From contig ML978146.1 of the NCBI GenBank assembly GCA_010015805.1, forward strand, positions 1 through 64,000: a stretch of 64,000 bases of DNA, written 5' to 3'. Positions within the stretch are counted from its first letter, which is position 1. Each line of letters opens with the position of its first letter. The translations under genes and the position numbers were made by a program. Source of the stretch: Rhizodiscina lignyota (lineage: Eukaryota > Ascomycota > Dothideomycetes > Aulographales > Rhizodiscinaceae). The notes below the pieces were generated by a model, which was not told the DNA's origin, ran no database searches, and saw nothing but the letters and a program-made list of their open reading frames with translations. Shown in pieces: positions 12,029-22,022 of this stretch.

Positions 12029-13644
12029 TCAATGCGACTGCTTCTCCTTGTCTGCAGTCTTTTGCCTCTCCTTCTTCTCTGCATCCCTCCTCCACGCACC
12101 TCCAAATTTCCACTGCACGGCCACCCCCAATAGCGCAACTACTTGGACAATTGCACAAATTGTAAATGCCAACCCAACTCCAATGCCATTCACCATGGGC
12201 ATGATGAAACTTGTGCCACCAGCGGCGAACAAGCATCTGGCTAGATTGAGGCTCGCACTTGCGGCAGCACTTCGATCGTGAAAGACGTCGACGAGGTAGG
12301 TCATGATTACAGACTGCGTGGAGATGGCGGTCCAACCGGTGATGAAGGTCGATATAATAGGAACTGCGATATGGACACGATGAGGATATTGAATGGTCCA
12401 GCCGAAAAGAATAATGGACAGGCATTGAAAGAGGGAGAAAAGAGGGACAAGTCGAAGGCGCGCCTTTTCGAGCGGAAAATCATCTTCCTCACCACTGGCG
12501 GAGTGGACCATGTCGTTGCCCGTTTCGATGTCAGATGGGGTTGATCGAGCCTCATGCTTGGTTTTGACGCGACGGTAATCGATGTCAAGGATTTTCCCAG
12601 TGACAAGTGTACCGATCATGGAGCCCGCGCCATTGGCAATGAATGTCAGACCGATTTGGATTTCACCGAGGCCATAGCGTTCTTGAAAGAGAGATGACAT
12701 TGCGGTGATGCTCATTTGCCAGACAGCGTAGTAGATGGCGAGGAAGACGATGATGGGCGCTGCGTGTTTACTGATAAGGATACGGAATGGGCCTGTGATG
12801 TCGATGTATTTTCTTGCGGCAGGCTGTGGTGGATCTGCATCCCGATTCCACTGTACCTTGGTGAACTTTTGATAGAGAAACAGAGGATATCTGGCTATTG
12901 GACTTGACGGCACGCGGCCTCCGTTCGCAACGATCGACCTCAGTGTTTCTGGAAGGAGGACAATCAGTAGTAGCAGGAAGGCGCCGCTGTAAATTGTGAG
13001 GAACCAAAAGATTGATCTCCAGCCTAGCGATCCAGCAATGGCACCTCCGATAATTGGGCCAATGGCAACAGGTGCGAGCAACCCTGCCTGAAAAATTCCC
13101 ATGAGGCCTCCGCGCTCAGCACGAGTGGTAATATCTCCGATCACACCGGACCCGATTGCGATCGTACTCGCACTGCCGGTACTTTGTAGGCATCTTAGCA
13201 CTATCAGAGTGGCGTAGTTTTTCGACTCTGCCAGGCCGATGCATGCGCTAAAAAATACAAGAAAGGTGAAGCAGTATGCGATTCGGCGTCCTTTCACATC
13301 AGATATCGGACCCCAGAGACTCGGCGCTACACCTTGGAAAATCAGGTATGATGTCACTGTAAGGTTGACCAGCTCCACTGATACATTTAGATCGTGGGCA
13401 ATGGTGGGGAGTGCGGGAAAGTAAATGTTTGACGCAAAGCCGGAAACTGTTTCCACATGAGCTGGTCAAGAACAAAATAACGGCAATAATTGTATGCTCA
13501 CATTGCAGCGGTCGAAACAATAAGGACAATCAAGGCCTTTTGTCGTTTGTCGAAGATGCTGTAAGGTTCTTCCGGAGCTGGTGCTGTTGGAGTTCCTGAA
13601 TCAACTACTGCGGTTTGTTCAGGCTGGTCTCCAATGGTCATCAT
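12029..13644 (-). CDS. MFS transporter, DHA1 drug:H+ antiporter type (possible 1-nt frame problem at the exon junction)
   Basis: Exon 2 (about 13446-12029) encodes most of a 12-helix DHA1 transporter: SGFASNIYFPALPTIA, the loop signature GPISDVKGRR, GPIIGGAIAGSLGWRSIFWF (the antiporter motif-C region) and a cytosolic central loop. Exon 1 starts at the ATG at 13644 and encodes EEPYSIFDKRQKALIVLIVS, the usual N-terminus of this group. The donor at 13501 (GTGAGC) and the acceptor before 13446 (AAACAG) are both good, but joining them leaves one nucleotide too many, and no other nearby GT/AG pair restores phase. So either splicing is non-canonical, one base is wrong, or the gene has a fresh frameshift. 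It shares its promoter with the isochorismatase-like gene. Export or uptake of a small molecule is likely; the substrate is unknown. Confidence 0.8.
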
Positions 13645-14007
13645 TTGTTTCTGTTGGAATTTGCGTGAAAAATGGTGCAGTGATTGGATTGATGTAGCAT
13701 TGGAAATGAGAGAGCATTTTCTCTTTCATATATACTTTTCAACATCGGGGCAAATTCAGCAAGTGCCCGGAGTTGAGCGTTGCAATGTACGGACCTGAGG
13801 TCTGAACTCCGCAGGCCAGCCAATCATGAGCTTGCATAGGTGAAGGACCGCGGGATCCCGGAGTTGAGCCTTCAAAGTATCCGAAAGAGGCAGCGGCATC
13901 GACAAACCGAGCCAAACAATAATGCACGGTTAGTGGTACCTTTTCAAGGACGTAAAAATGTTGTGCTTAGTTGCTTTATTCCTTTCTTCCTGCCAATATC
14001 CCCCAAT
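13645..14007. promoter_or_regulatory. Bidirectional promoter with repeated cccggagttgagc motif
   Basis: This 363-bp region separates the divergent MFS transporter and isochorismatase-like gene. The 13-mer cccggagttgagc occurs exactly twice, at 13766-13778 and 13857-13869, and its core appears inverted between them as aactccg at 13805-13811. CGG-containing repeats in direct and inverted order are what Zn2Cys6 dimers bind, and such a regulator is the next gene but one (14800-16128). That the motif is its operator is inference. Confidence 0.55.
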
Positions 14008-14694
14008 ATGGCCCCCACACAGCAAACAACTGAAAGCACCTCAACCTTCGGTACAAACTATGCTGTCTTAAACCTGGATTTGATGACGATTCTGATTGAC
14101 GCAATCAAGGATACGACCGAAGGACAGGCATTCATTTCTAACTGTGCCCGTTGGAACTATGCCGTTCATAAGAAGGATCCGCGACCGCTCACCATCTTTA
14201 CGGGCCTGTTCTTTCACCCTGGAGAGCCAGAGCTGGCAAGAGGCGCTCCATTTACCAAGCTTGTCCAAAACTTCGGATCATTTGCCGTTGGGTCTCCTGG
14301 AGTGCAGATAGCCTCCAATTTTGCAGTTGATGAGAAGGATATCATGCTCCAGAAGACGCGATGGTATGCGGGTGAAGGAAATCGCCTGGAGCAGATTCTG
14401 AAGGCACAGAATGTCAACACAGTTATCATAGTATGCCATCGATTCGTCCTCTCTTCTTCGAGTTGACGAGTGCTATTACAGTCGGGCTTGAGCCTTTCCG
14501 GTGTCGTTATGAGCACAGTCTATCAACTGTTCGACCTCGATTATAACATCTATGTCATCTCGGACAATGTGTTGGAACTGCCGCCAGACCAGAATCCAGA
14601 ATCCTCCAAAGTCTTGCTGGACACGCTTCTACCGAAGATGAATTTGAAAGCAATTTCTATCAACGATGCTTTGCAGATGCTGGAGCGATCTTAG
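14008..14694 (+). CDS. Isochorismatase-like (cysteine hydrolase fold) protein lacking the catalytic cysteine (211 aa)
   Basis: Exons 14008-14430 and 14482-14694 join in phase (donor GTATGC, acceptor TTACAG). The start is the ATG at 14008, giving MAPTQQTTEST and then the first core strand YAVLNLDLM; an in-frame ATG at 13840 lies in likely leader sequence. In the isochorismatase fold the catalytic triad is Asp-Lys-Cys. Asp24 (in NLDL) and Lys116 (in LQKTRW) are in the expected places. The nucleophile loop reads ISGLSLSGVVMST, so the cysteine position appears to be Val149. The protein is therefore either non-hydrolytic or uses another chemistry. I recall fungal proteins with the same loop, so this may be a conserved subgroup. 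It is divergent from the MFS gene and tail-to-tail with the Zn2Cys6 gene. Confidence 0.82.
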
Positions 14695-14799
14695 CGAGTA
14701 GATGCGCCGATTGGATGCATTTAAGTTGTAAGTGGAATTGCCAGATTGGAGATCGACTGTATTTAGACTTGCTGCTTCGGATGAGCGATAACAGCAATG

Positions 14800-16128
14800 T
14801 CAGCCACCGTGCGTGCAACTTGTTACCGCGTACGTCATTGTTCCGAACTCATCAACAGTCTCCAGCCACCGATCCACTCTAATGCGTCTTTCGAGAATAT
14901 GATGGTCATCCAGGTTTGCGGGAATTGGCCAAAGTTCGTCGATACGAAGACCTCCTTCTGCCCAGTCTACCACGTGAATGTTATATGCCGTTTCCCACTT
15001 GTATCGCGTCGGCGCTGTCCACAGAAACTGGTTCCCGGGGGCAGGCAGCCCTTCTAGCTCTGCGCCCAAAAAGGTCGGAAGGCCGTCTTGTGCCGAAAGC
15101 ACACTGTCGAAAAGATACATTGTGAACAGAGTCCTTCGCTTTGCTTCGGCGACGATCCAGGCCTCCCATTTCGGACGGGCATGCTGTTGCTCCGCGATGC
15201 ACATGAGGCCTCGCCGGCTGCTTGAGCATGCCAGATGTTGCAGATTCATCATCGCTTGCCGAAGGAATGGATTTGAGCCCTGGCTGAGCCTGAAGAATAG
15301 GACCATGGAATAAATTAGGTACGCTTGATAAGTCGCAAGCAGAGTCATATCATCGTATGCCCCATGCTGTTCGTAGAGGCTGTTCATCTCTCTCTGCAGC
15401 ACGTCCGCGGCGACGATCTCGCTTCCAGGCAGTGGATTTTCGCAAATACGAACTAAAGTCAGACAGGTAGAAAGTGGTGGCGTTACCGATGTTGCTATTT
15501 GTGAGGCATGCACGAATGGTGGAATTCCACGACCGCGTACTGTGACAGCTGCATAGGACTTGAGCATCCTGTAGATAAAGGCCGTGATGGAGGCTGGATA
15601 CTCTTTAATCTTCTGTCCGGGGATGGGAACATATGAGTTCAACCAGCGATTCTTAATATCGTCCGCATTAATCGGACAATATAATTCCAGGTCTGAGAAA
15701 TAGAGGGCCTCGAAACCGTCAGACAGACAGCTCGTACCGTTATGACAAGAATGCTTTGGAAAGAGACCTGTAATGACTCTCGGTGAAGAAGTGTCGATCT
15801 GACCGTCTTCATCCATTGACTGTGTCGATCCAACGATCGAACTATCGACAGTTCCTCCAGCAGGCAGCTCGCTCTCAGGGCTCGGAAGTAGATAATTTGA
15901 TGCAGAAAGAATGTTGGATGTGGATGAGGGGATGTTCAACACCACGTCACCGGTGTCATTTGCGCCATGCCCAGGATCTCCAGATGGCAAAGCCTGGGGA
16001 TAAGTGCAAGATAGTCCTCGCTGGGCACACCTGCCGCAACGTCCAGTTTTGCGATCACATTTCGATTTGGCAGCTGAACAGTGAACACATGCCTTTTGCC
16101 GGGAAGTGGCATACCTCGCAGCTTTCAT
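14800..16128 (-). CDS. Zn2Cys6 transcription factor (442 aa), probable regulator of the adjacent pair
   Basis: A single open frame. The first convincing ATG at 16128 places the binuclear zinc cluster at residues 14-41 (Cys14, 17, 24, 31, 34, 41; spacing C2C6C6C2C6C), right at the N-terminus as usual. The frame stays open up to 16311, so a longer form with 61 more residues cannot be excluded. After the cluster comes a Pro/Ser linker, then a helical middle region with VHASQIATSVTPPLSTCLTL and a C-terminal segment typical of fungal regulator domains, rich in Trp/Arg (KWEAWIVAEAKRRTLFTMYL). It lies tail-to-tail with the isochorismatase-like gene, 105 bp apart. Short three-gene units of factor, enzyme and transporter are common fungal pathway layouts. 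Confidence 0.85.
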   Translation of the reverse strand: MKAARYATSRQKACVHCSAAKSKCDRKTGRCGRCAQRGLSCTYPQALPSGDPGHGANDTGDVVLNIPSSTSNILSASNYLLPSPESELPAGGTVDSSIVGSTQSMDEDGQIDTSSPRVITGLFPKHSCHNGTSCLSDGFEALYFSDLELYCPINADDIKNRWLNSYVPIPGQKIKEYPASITAFIYRMLKSYAAVTVRGRGIPPFVHASQIATSVTPPLSTCLTLVRICENPLPGSEIVAADVLQREMNSLYEQHGAYDDMTLLATYQAYLIYSMVLFFRLSQGSNPFLRQAMMNLQHLACSSSRRGLMCIAEQQHARPKWEAWIVAEAKRRTLFTMYLFDSVLSAQDGLPTFLGAELEGLPAPGNQFLWTAPTRYKWETAYNIHVVDWAEGGLRIDELWPIPANLDDHHILERRIRVDRWLETVDEFGTMTYAVTSCTHGG

Positions 16129-16421
16129 GGCGGCGTAGAAGTCTCCATTAATGCTCTGATGGCGACAAGTCTCTGCACCTTGACCAGGTTGTGAGCAAGG
16201 AAGGCGGTCGTACGTGTCGTGTAGAAAGACTGCGATTTCGATATCAAGGGGTAGTCTACGGAAGCGGGCCGAAGTGGGGCCGAGTCGTTGGAGTTTGAGC
16301 ATCTGCCTCATCTCTTAATTCTTTATTTCTTCCATTATCGTTTTATTAAACAGATTTGCACAACATGTTCCGCTCTGCTGCTTAGATCCTTATTAATACG
16401 CGTGACGTTAAGTAGCTAAGT

Positions 16422-16459
16422 TTCTATAAAGTAGGCAGACTTAGGATTTTAGTAGCTAG
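16422..16459 (+). repeat. Dispersed 38-bp repeat, copy B (inverted to copy A at 11352-11389)
   Basis: It matches the reverse complement of 11352-11389 at 35 of 38 positions. It sits in AT-rich DNA between the Zn2Cys6 gene and the LINE. Confidence 0.8.
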
Positions 16460-16475
16460 AGTAATCTTATTCTAT

Positions 16476-16562
16476 TAGAGGCCTCGCTAGAGCTCAATTA
16501 GGTATAGCGCTAAAGCACGTGATTACACTTAATTAGGCTAAGCTCTAGCAAAGCCTCTAATT
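16476..16562. repeat. Imperfect hairpin / short inverted-repeat element
   Basis: The arms attagaggcctcgctagagct (from about 16477) and its near reverse complement agctctagcaaagcctctaat (ending about 16561) pair with only C/T-type differences around a loop of about 43 nt holding cacgtg. It could be a MITE remnant or one end of a larger dead element. Confidence 0.5.
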
Positions 16563-16745
16563 CGCGAATTTAAAATTTGTTAGGAAATTTAAAAGGTTAA
16601 TCTTTTTTCGAATTTTAAATTCTTATAATATTATATAGTAAATAAAAAAAACTTCGTCTGCACGCTTTTGAGACTTTAGAGCTAAATACACGTTAAATCG
16701 ACATCTATCGACCCTCTTAACCTTCCCCAAGGCCTTCTTTTCGCT

Positions 16746-18290
16746 ATGGCTGCTGTCGCTAGCCAGCAGGGTGGAGGAGTAGCCCAGGGAGACGCGTCGC
16801 GCCCCAGCACTAGAACCACCTCCAGCCACCCCCTCCAAAGCTCAAACACGTCAATCCAGACAGAAATCTCTGAGATCCAGAGAGAATTTGACCTCCATCA
16901 CCAATGGCTTAAAGAAAACGCGCCAGAGGGCGTCCTACGGGACTTCCAGGCCTTGAAAGAGAAGGACTTCAAGATCCACCAAGCAATCGCCCAGGAACCC
17001 CAACTCCCAAGCCAGCAGCTCCAGCAACTCCAGAACGGCATCAAGCAGATCCTCGAGAACCAGCAGAAGCCCGCCCAAGCCCACCCTCCCATCAATCCGA
17101 CTCACGCCCGCACCCAGCGGTGGGCTGAGGTAGTCGCAGCAGCACCCTCCTCGACCCCTACGCCCCAAGATACCCTCGGTAGCACAAAAGCCTCGACTAC
17201 CTACATTATCACGCGCCCAATTGAGGGACGAAGCGAAGCTACGACCCTCTCAAACAAGCAGATCACAGAGAAGTACTAGGCAGCGATACCAGGCACAGTC
17301 ACAGCGAGGAAGCTCCCGAGCGGCGACTATAAGGTCACACTCGAGAACCCAACGCGGAAGGAACACGCCTTTAGGATTCAGGGCCAGCTCAGACAGAAGC
17401 TAGGCGTCAAGATCATCAAGGAGGAGTTCCCAGTTGAGATACTAGGTGTGCCTACCAGCCTCCAAGTCCCAACAGGCCGCGGCGAGGACAGCAGGGCAGC
17501 AATCAAGGCAATCAAGGAAAGGACAGAGATGCTCATCCCTGGCATCGAGATCAACCGCCTCAACTGGATCCACGGAAAGCGCTCACTCCAGCCAAAGCGC
17601 AAGAACGGCCCAGTTCCTTCAGCCGCATCCCTCATCGCCTGGCTCGGCAAGGAGGAGCACCAACGTCTTGCCTGTCTCAGAGGAGTAGTCATCGGCTATG
17701 AGACCTTCAACTGCAGACTGTACCACCCGAGCCTCCAACTCGACTACTGCTTCAAGTGCCAGAAATGGGGCCACCGGCAAGCCGCCTGCCGCTCCCGTCC
17801 GACCTGCGGCTACTGCGCGAAGGGCCACCCGACTAGGGAGTGCCCAGACGCGAACGACAACACGAAGGCGAAGTGCTCAAACTGCGGTCAGCACGGCCAC
17901 CAGGCGTGGAAGAGAGAGAAGTGCGCAGCATATAGGCAGCTCTGGCAGCGGAGAGAGACCATACGGAGTACCCTCTACAAGATACAGAACAACTGGACCA
18001 TAGAGGAATTGAGCAGGCCATCCCCCCCAGAAGCGTCGAGCCACCGACGACAGCACCCTCTTCAGCAAGCTCGCTGAAGCGTACAGCCTCAGGAGCCAGC
18101 CTCAGCCAGGGAGGCTCAGATGGGACTCGAAAGAGAGGCCCAGGTCGCCCGAGCTTGGGCAATCTCCATGGAGCGAGGCCGAGCTCGTCTCAGCCACCAG
18201 TCAGCTTCGGCCGGACAATCGACCTCAACATAGCCGATTGCAGCCCTAAATCCCTCTCTCAGCCTCAGCCCCAGCCTAATGCAGAGTAGA
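16746..18290 (+). pseudogene. LINE ORF1 (Gag-like, CCHC zinc knuckles), broken
   Basis: Starts MAAVASQQGGG at 16746. A Gln-rich helical stretch (QLPSQQLQQLQNGIKQIL) precedes a TAG at 17277-17279 that probably replaced a TGG; the same frame then continues through ILGVPTSLQ and three knuckles, CFKCQKWGHRQAAC, CGYCAKGHPTREC and CSNCGQHGHQAW, RNA-binding modules of Tad/I-type ORF1 proteins. Near 18021-18027 (a run of seven C) the likely frame shifts by one, so the annotated frame ends at 18077, while codons in another frame (SLSQGGSDGTRKRGPGRPSL) continue to a TAG at 18288-18290. That stop overlaps the ORF2 start as ATGCAGAGTAG. Confidence 0.8.
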
Positions 18291-20666
18291 CTTGACCAGG
18301 CCAACCCACACAGATCCACGCGCAGCCCAGTCAGAGCGCTCAGCTCTGGCCTCTGCATTATCCAGTACAACTGCGGGAATGCAAACTACAAGCTCGCAAA
18401 GAGTTTCTTTGATCAGCTCCACCCAGATAGACACCACATCATCGCAGTGCAAGAACCTTTCTTCAACGCACAAGCGCACACAACGTATTGCCCCCCAGGC
18501 TTTAGCCTCTGCTACAAGCCGTCAGCACAAACCCGAGTCTGCACTCTCGTCAGCAAGAGGCTCAGAAGCCAGGACTGGTCCTTTGAGGCTCCGCACAGCG
18601 ACATTGCAACTCTTTCTATTCAAACCCAGGTCGGCCGGATCAACATTATCAACGTTTACAACCCGACGCCAGTGACGCCCCAGAGCCTCACGCCAACGCG
18701 CCTCCCAGAGATAGAGGACGCTCTCAACAGCAGCACGAGTAAGGGCCACCTCCCAGTCCTCCTTGGGGACTTCAACTTGCACCACCCAGCCTGGGGTGGA
18801 GTACAGAGTGCTACTGATGTCCTGGCTGAGGAGCTGCTCTCTCTCGCGGCCCAGACGGGACTGGACCTTCTGCTCCCCCCAGGGGAGATCACATGGCAGC
18901 GAGGACAGTCAGCAACAAAGATTGACCTTATACTCGCTGATAGCCAACTCTCCGAACGGCTACAGCGATGCCAACCCCAGCCGGAATGGGCACCTTTCCC
19001 GGACCACATCCCAATCCTCTCCTATTTCGATCTTCAAGTTGCAGAGAGCGTCCCAGCTAAGCGCTTTGCACTGAAGCATTTGGACGCCGAAGGCTACGCC
19101 AAGACCCTTGAGACTGCGCTCTAAGGGAGCTGTCAGCGTCAACACTTACAAGACCCCGACAGCGTCGAGGAAGCAGCAGTGACACTCCAGCGGGCTGTAT
19201 TCCAGTCCCTTGAAGCGCATTGCCCATACGCTAAATCCTACCACCTCGCAAGACGAGAGTGGTCGCCTGAATGCACTGAGCTCCTGCGGGAGCACCGCAG
19301 GGCACGACGACAATACACAGCAACCCAGGAGCCAGAGGACAGGGCCCGGTACAATCGCCTTAGAAACCAGCTGCAGTGGCAAATCAAGAAGGACTCGACG
19401 TCGGCCTGGAGGAGCTTCGTGGAGGACGCAACCGCACAGTCGACAGGACTCTGGAGGCTGTCGAAGTGGACCCGTACGAAGGCAGGAAAGCCGACGCCAC
19501 TCCCCCAGCTCCCAGCACTGCGAAGAGATGCCGAGGGAGAGCTTAAGACGTCAAACGAAGCAAAGGCACAGCTGCTTGCTGAGAGGTTCTTCCCTGCCCC
19601 AGCAGAGATAGAACAGGAACAGGAGCAGTCAGTGGCAGCCCAAGGGGCAGCTCGTGGACGCTATCTACAAAACCCCCCTACAGGCGACGCTGCCCCCCTA
19701 GGCCTCTCAAGCGATGTTGCAAGGGACGACATCTCAAAGATCATCTACTGGCTCCCGAACAAGAAGGCTACAGGCCCTGACCTCATTGCGAACGAGGCAC
19801 TCAAGGCTGGGATAGACCAGCTCTCCCCAGTCTTCGCCCCATTTGCTGAGGCCTGCCTCAAGCTAGGCTACTTCCCTAAGTGCTTTCGCAAGACGGTCAC
19901 CGTTGTCCTCCGCAAGGAGGGCAAAGGCGACTACTCTTTCCCGAGCAGCTACCGCCCAATCGCCCTTAAGAACACACTTGGAAAGGTCCTAGAGAAGCTG
20001 GTCGCCGAACGGCTCACGTCCGCGCTCGAACAGTACCTATCCTCTTTGTCATCTTCATTAGCAGCCTCCACAGGCTGTTCGATAAGGATAACGAAAGCGC
20101 ACTTGGAATAGGCTTCGTCGACGACACGAACATCCTCGTCTGGGGCCCCTCAGCCGCAGCGAACTGCCGCAAGCTTGAGCAACTGTACAAGCAGTGCCTC
20201 ACGTGGGCGAGGGGCCATGGAGCAGTCTTCGCCCCAGACAAATACCAGCTCGTCCACTTCACGAGGAGACGAACGGCGGACGTCACCGCAAAGGTCAATA
20301 TCAACGGCTTCCATGGGGAGCCAGTTGACTCGCTCAGGGTCCTTGGAGTCTGGGTCGACAGGAAGCTCCGGTGGTCGGCGCATATCGCTCAAGTCGCCTA
20401 AAAGGGACTCGCGCGATATGAGGCGCTCTCGCGGCTGGTAGCCTCTACCTAGGGGCTCACCTTCGCGAGAGCCAGGCTGCTGTACACTGCGGTAGTTCGA
20501 CCCACGATCGCCTACGCAAGCAGCGCCTGGGCAGTAGGCGAGAAAGGGCAAGGACTACCAACCGCAACGCTCCAGCCACTCATGCAGCTCCAAGCCAAGT
20601 GCCTCAGGAAGATTGCTGGGGCCTACCGCCGCACGAATACTGCTGCCCTTGAGAAGGATGTCGATA

Positions 20667-20720
<54 letters not shown>

Positions 20721-21517
20721 TCCCGCTCTATCTGCGGAGCCAGGCGTACAAGCACGTCCTCACGCAGCACGACACCGTACCCGAGCGCTTCATCACACAG
20801 CGATGCCTCCAAATCGGCCGACACCGGATTAGGCAGAGGGTAGGCAGGCGACGGCAGGTAGAGCGGCCGGAGACGAGCACACCGCGGGAGAACGCCCTGC
20901 GCGAGGCGAGACAAGCTGAAGAGGAAGGGAAACAGATCGCACAACAACAGGCCCAAGGCCGCCGACGTCAACCACAAACCTTTGGGGACGACCCAAACAC
21001 ATCGACAGCGAAGGTGCTTGAAATCTGGTACCGGCAGCGCTGGAAGGACCGGTGGGAGAAGGCTGGCCTTAACAAGAGTGAATCAACCTGGCACACTCCA
21101 TAGGGAACTACTGGACGACAACTTTTCCAGGACCTCACTCGGCCAGAGGCTACCGCATCTACCATCCTTCGAACAGAGGTAGTTGGGCTCAACTACTTCC
21201 TCTAGAAAGTAGGAGTCCCTGATGCCACCCCTGAATGCTCCTGTAGAGCTGAACGACAAACCCTAAAGCACATCGTCATCTTCTGCCCAGAGAAGAATGA
21301 GGGCCGAGCCCAAATGATGCTCCAGGCAGGCTCGTCAGACTATCGCACGATACTCACAACAAAGAAGGGTATTCAGGCGGCGTCGAGGTGGTTTCTGCGC
21401 TACGGGGGATTGCAGCAGTTCGCGAGGGTCAATAGGGAACTAGACCAGCCGAATCGGAGGGAGAATTGGAGGGAGCTAAGGGCGCTCTCTGTAGAGTGTA
21501 AGGAAGCGCAGCCCTAG
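18279..21517 (+). pseudogene. LINE ORF2 (endonuclease + reverse transcriptase), broken
   Basis: Begins at the ATG at 18279. The endonuclease has IIQYNCGNA, AVQEPFF, VLLGDFNLHHPAWGG and TKIDLILAD, the motifs of EEP-fold LINE endonucleases. A stop at 19122-19124 is followed in the same frame by the RT N-terminus: NKKATGPDLIANEALK and SYRPIALKNTLGKVLEKL. At about 20036 the sequence jumps straight to ILFVIFISSL, so roughly a hundred or more codons holding RT motif A and its surroundings are gone. The catalytic FVDD box follows (GFVDDTNILVWGP). Further stops lie near 20398 and 20450. Beyond the C homopolymer come basic sequence and a C-terminal CSC-x7-H-x4-C knuckle near 21240-21290. No RNase H domain is recognisable. 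Confidence 0.82.
20668..20718 (+). repeat. 51-nt uninterrupted C homopolymer inside LINE ORF2
   Basis: Fifty-one consecutive C residues follow tcgatat and precede tctcccgctc. In the LINE frame they encode polyproline where related proteins would have only a few residues. Either slippage expansion at a short C run or an assembly artefact. Confidence 0.95.
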
Positions 21518-21866
21518 AAGAATACTGCAAGTCGCCTCTGGTAGAGCGTTTTCTTTAGAGCCATAACTGCTCTAATTTGGTCACATTGCGTACGTAAAAC
21601 AACACTGAGAACCGCCTGCAAGCCAGGCAAAACGGCTGTTCAGGGTTTTCCTCTACTAGATAGAGATTTTTCCCTATATATATCGATCTAGGTCCGCGTG
21701 GGATTAGCCCGTATCGGACGTTAAGTAAGAATAATATATATATAACTAGTATAGTAGCTTAATACTTACGCGTTTAAAGACTAAACTAACTAGCTTTTAA
21801 AAGTATAAAGCTACTTATTTTATACTAGCTAATGTTACGATTATAGGTCGAATAATAATTACTAGA

Positions 21867-21884
21867 CCCTAACCCTAGGGTTAG
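21867..21884. repeat. Telomere-like head-to-head word
   Basis: Reads ccctaaccctagggttag. Positions 21869-21884 form a perfect 16-bp palindrome made of the telomere C-strand and G-strand repeats meeting head to head. A second word, taaccctaaccctag, is at 22276-22290. Both are too short to be a telomere. Confidence 0.75.
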
Positions 21885-22022
21885 AGGGCGGATTACTACG
21901 ATTATAACGAGTAATAAAGTCGCCTAGTTGTAACTAAAGTAATTAGGGTAAGCGGCGTAAGTAAGGGACTTAAAAAGGATCTATATAATATAGTAACTTA
22001 TACTCTCTTTAATAAGTTGTTG

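Larger units (their letters stand above)
16620..21700 (+). mobile_element. Non-LTR retrotransposon (LINE, Tad/I-like), decayed
   Basis: Two overlapping ORFs in LINE order: ORF1 with three CCHC knuckles (about 16746-18290) and ORF2 with an apurinic-type endonuclease, reverse transcriptase and a C-terminal CCHC-like motif (18279-21517). This is the layout of Tad-like elements of filamentous ascomycetes. It is dead: ORF1 has one nonsense codon and one shift, ORF2 has several nonsense codons, and part of the RT core is deleted. Several nonsense codons fit G-to-A or C-to-T change (TGG to TAG, CAA to TAA), which agrees with mild repeat-induced point mutation. A 51-nt C run interrupts ORF2. The 5' edge (about 16620) and 3' edge (about 21700) are judged by composition; no target-site duplication or poly(A) tail was found. 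Confidence 0.85.

Noticed and set aside
20555-20977. Minus-strand frame with a polyglycine run
   Set aside because: Antisense of the C homopolymer inside the LINE.
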